Positions 62,303 to 64,000 of a DNA stretch of 64,000 bases are shown here, one piece after another. Origin of the DNA: Planctomycetaceae bacterium. Its GTDB lineage: Bacteria > Planctomycetota > Planctomycetia > Planctomycetales > Planctomycetaceae. How positions within the stretch are numbered: the first letter of the stretch is position 1; every line of letters starts with the position of its first letter. The position numbers and the translations under genes are program-made. Location of the stretch: contig JAKFWC010000019.1 of assembly GCA_021732975.1 (NCBI GenBank), forward strand, positions 168,484 to 232,483. The letters are read 5' to 3'. The notes below the pieces were generated by a model. It did not search any database, was not told the DNA's origin, and saw only the letters and a list, made by a program, of their open reading frames with translations.

Positions 62303-63892
62303 GTGTTCTCGTGCGCTCTCACACGAACATTCTGGACCGCGGGATTGGTTCTGTGCCTGACGACGGTTCTTGCGGCTCAGGACATGCGGACGTGGTCCGA
62401 TGCCTCGGGCAAGTTCAAGATCAAAGCCAAATTTGTCAGTGAGGACGCCGGTACCGTCACGCTGGAAACGGATGACGGGAAAGAGCTCGAGATCGAGGTG
62501 AAAAAACTCAGTTCCGCCGATCAGAAAGTAATCGCCGACCTCAAAAAGGAGATGAGCAATAATCCGTTCAAAGCGAAGGACGGCGATCCCTTCAAACCAA
62601 AGGGGACGGGAACATCGAAATCGACGCCGAAGAAAACAACAACGAAAGACGAATCCGCTACCGAGCTCCGGGTGGTGAAGGTCGACTGGTCGGAAGCCGA
62701 ACTCATTCCGCTCGGGGCCTCGAGTGACGAATGGAAACTCGAAGTGCTGCCGTCCGGTGAGGAAACTCAATTCAAGAGCCGCATGAAAACCGTTGCGTTG
62801 CCCCCCAAAACGAACTTCTTCGAAGGGGTCAAAGGTCTCGCGATCAACCCCGTGGCCAAGAAGGCGGTAGTGGGTTATGTCCTGGGCGAACCCAAGCCGC
62901 AGGGAACGACACGGGTGGTGATTTGCGACCTCGAAACGGGCAAAGCCGGAACGGTCGCCACAGCGCAAGGGCAAATGACACCGATCGCCCTGCACGACGA
63001 CGGCAAGCAGATTCTGATGCGCCGTGAAGAATGGGGCATGGGCAATCTCGACCGTCTCGAAGTCTGGACGCTGAAGGGTTCCAAGGTCGCCAAGCAAGTT
63101 GAAATCGTGCCGTTCGCTGAATCCAATGGTGGCGAAAAAGACGTGATGTGGGCGGAATTCATCGATGAAGAGACGCTGGCGTTTTCGAGTCGTAATGGCC
63201 GCGTGGCGCTGTGGAAATTCCCAGAGATGACGCCGATCTGCTACTTTGAAACCGTGAACGGCGCGGTACCAGCTCTCAGTCCCGATCGCAAGTACATCGC
63301 TTTCAGCAATGGCGAACAGATGGGTTTGTTCGATGTTGCCAAGCACGAAGTTGCGTTGCAACGACCGGCTCCGTCGAAGTTGCAATGGCCCTACATGGCC
63401 TTCAGTCCGTCCGGCAAGCGCATCGGTTGTGTGGCTTTCGACAAAGTGTTGTGCTGGGAGACGGAAACAGGCGAACTGATTAACGAAATTCCCGCGAATG
63501 GTGCCCACTTTCACGGGCAGATCGATTATCCCCACGACAGCTTCCTGCTGGCCGGCGGCAAGACGCTGGTCGATATCGACAATCAACTAAAATTGTGGCA
63601 CTACGATGGTGCCGAGCAACTGCACACGGCCGGGGGGTGGACCTTCATGGCGACGACGGATGGTTCCAAGCCCGGCGCGTTGATCGCCGCGCAATTGCCG
63701 CATCCGGCCGCGCTCGATATCCAGAAAAAGGTGCTGACCGATCCGAGCCTCTTCGTCTTCAAAGCGGGGATGAAGGTGAAGCTCGATGTTAACGGCATCA
63801 CCGATCCCGCTGCGCGAGACAAGGTCACGCAGTCGCTCACCAAGAAACTGAAGGACATGGATTGCACGATCAGCAGGGCAATCGCATGTTAG
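62303..63892 (+). CDS. Exported protein with SHD1 domain and propeller-like repeats
   Basis: A 529-residue exported protein from the GTG at 62303. Signal peptide (TFWTAGLVLCLTTVLAA). The next 50 residues (TWSDASGKFKIKAKFVSEDAG ...) fit SHD1, a small domain common in planctomycete exported proteins. After a Lys/Thr/Pro linker, the rest resembles WD40-like blades (LAFSSRNGRVALWKF, YIAFSNGEQMGLFDVA). The GTG has AAGGA before it; ATG at 62264 is the alternative start, without a ribosome site. Function unknown. Its stop overlaps the stop of the leftward gene by four bases (TTAG). Confidence 0.7.
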   Translation: MFSCALTRTFWTAGLVLCLTTVLAAQDMRTWSDASGKFKIKAKFVSEDAGTVTLETDDGKELEIEVKKLSSADQKVIADLKKEMSNNPFKAKDGDPFKPKGTGTSKSTPKKTTTKDESATELRVVKVDWSEAELIPLGASSDEWKLEVLPSGEETQFKSRMKTVALPPKTNFFEGVKGLAINPVAKKAVVGYVLGEPKPQGTTRVVICDLETGKAGTVATAQGQMTPIALHDDGKQILMRREEWGMGNLDRLEVWTLKGSKVAKQVEIVPFAESNGGEKDVMWAEFIDEETLAFSSRNGRVALWKFPEMTPICYFETVNGAVPALSPDRKYIAFSNGEQMGLFDVAKHEVALQRPAPSKLQWPYMAFSPSGKRIGCVAFDKVLCWETETGELINEIPANGAHFHGQIDYPHDSFLLAGGKTLVDIDNQLKLWHYDGAEQLHTAGGWTFMATTDGSKPGALIAAQLPHPAALDIQKKVLTDPSLFVFKAGMKVKLDVNGITDPAARDKVTQSLTKKLKDMDCTISRAIAC

Positions 63893-64000
63893 ACCTCGGA
63901 AAAGGCGGTCCAAATCTGTTCGAGGACTTGCTCGTCCCAGCCGGCGCGGAGTCGTTTGCCGCGGATGTTGTCTTTGACCGTGGTGTCGCGCTGTAAAATG
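63889..64000 (-). CDS. 3' end of a leftward gene (partial)
   Basis: The leftward frame is open from the window edge to a TAA at 63889-63891 and encodes about 36 residues, LQRDTTVKDNIRGKRLRAG then WDEQVLEQIWTAFSEV at the end. The overlap with the stop of the rightward gene is four bases, as in many real convergent genes, and the codons look normal for this genome. The segment is too short to assign. Confidence 0.5.
   Translation of the reverse strand, partial: ILQRDTTVKDNIRGKRLRAGWDEQVLEQIWTAFSEV

Overview
The window reads as a chromosomal segment of a planctomycete. The DNA is GC-rich, and it carries protein families typical of that phylum: three secreted sulfatases in a row, two DUF1501 proteins with twin-arginine-like leaders, a PSCyt1/DUF1549/DUF1553 giant protein with a CxxCH haem motif, a DUF6807 (PmoA-like) protein, two PQQ-type beta-propellers, an SHD1-domain protein and a DUF5117/DUF4953-like metalloprotease. 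I cannot name a genus. I recognise no rRNA, tRNA, CRISPR array, prophage or transposase gene. All calls are from reading the sequence by eye; no database search was run.

Layout. 1-4.9 kb: two small exported proteins, hemC, comF, a DUF6807 protein, a small membrane protein and a structured intergenic region that may encode an RNA. 4.9-13 kb: three leftward sulfatase genes (the last two coupled by a 4-bp overlap), a PQQ propeller and a DUF1501 protein. 13.1-15.7 kb: an anti-sigma/ECF sigma pair and a divergent radical SAM/SPASM enzyme. 16-18.5 kb: an AhpC-type peroxiredoxin, an AhpD-like protein and an ATP-grasp-like protein of unknown substrate. 18.5-19.1 kb: a toxin-antitoxin-like DUF4258 pair. 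19.2-28.8 kb: a rightward surface-polysaccharide locus (promoter, asparagine synthase-like amidotransferase, hexapeptide acyltransferase, heparinase-like lyase, flippase, GT4 glycosyltransferase, Wzy-like polymerase). 29-34.8 kb: purH, a flavin amine oxidase, a cyanophycinase-like S51 peptidase, a Cys-rich exported protein and an exported tandem TRASH/YHS-like protein. 34.9-40.4 kb: PSD1-type protein, DUF1501 and a zinc ribbon. 40.5-48.5 kb: metalloprotease, FHA protein, PQQ propeller, then a run of VOC, metallophosphoesterase, PaiB-like and methyltransferase genes. 48.7-56.8 kb: pepT, inorganic pyrophosphatase, an unrecognised gene, a phosphohexomutase that has lost its catalytic motifs, an IlvD/Edd-family dehydratase, a subtilase and a small exported protein. 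56.8-64 kb: an exported protein of unknown function, lspA, a DksA-type zinc-finger protein, a geranylgeranyl-reductase-like flavoprotein overlapping a cyclopropane-fatty-acid-synthase-like methyltransferase, an SHD1 protein and the 3' end of a leftward gene.

The most striking non-coding signal is the density of imperfect or perfect inverted repeats between genes. At least six families are present and several recur in the window. Most have the same architecture: two small hairpins facing each other, able to fold as one long stem or as two short ones, as in REP/BIME elements. The most interesting coding candidates are the CFA-synthase/GGR pair (possible lipid methylation plus reduction), the phosphohexomutase pseudoenzyme, the ATP-grasp protein behind the peroxide genes, and the mosaic polysaccharide polymerase.
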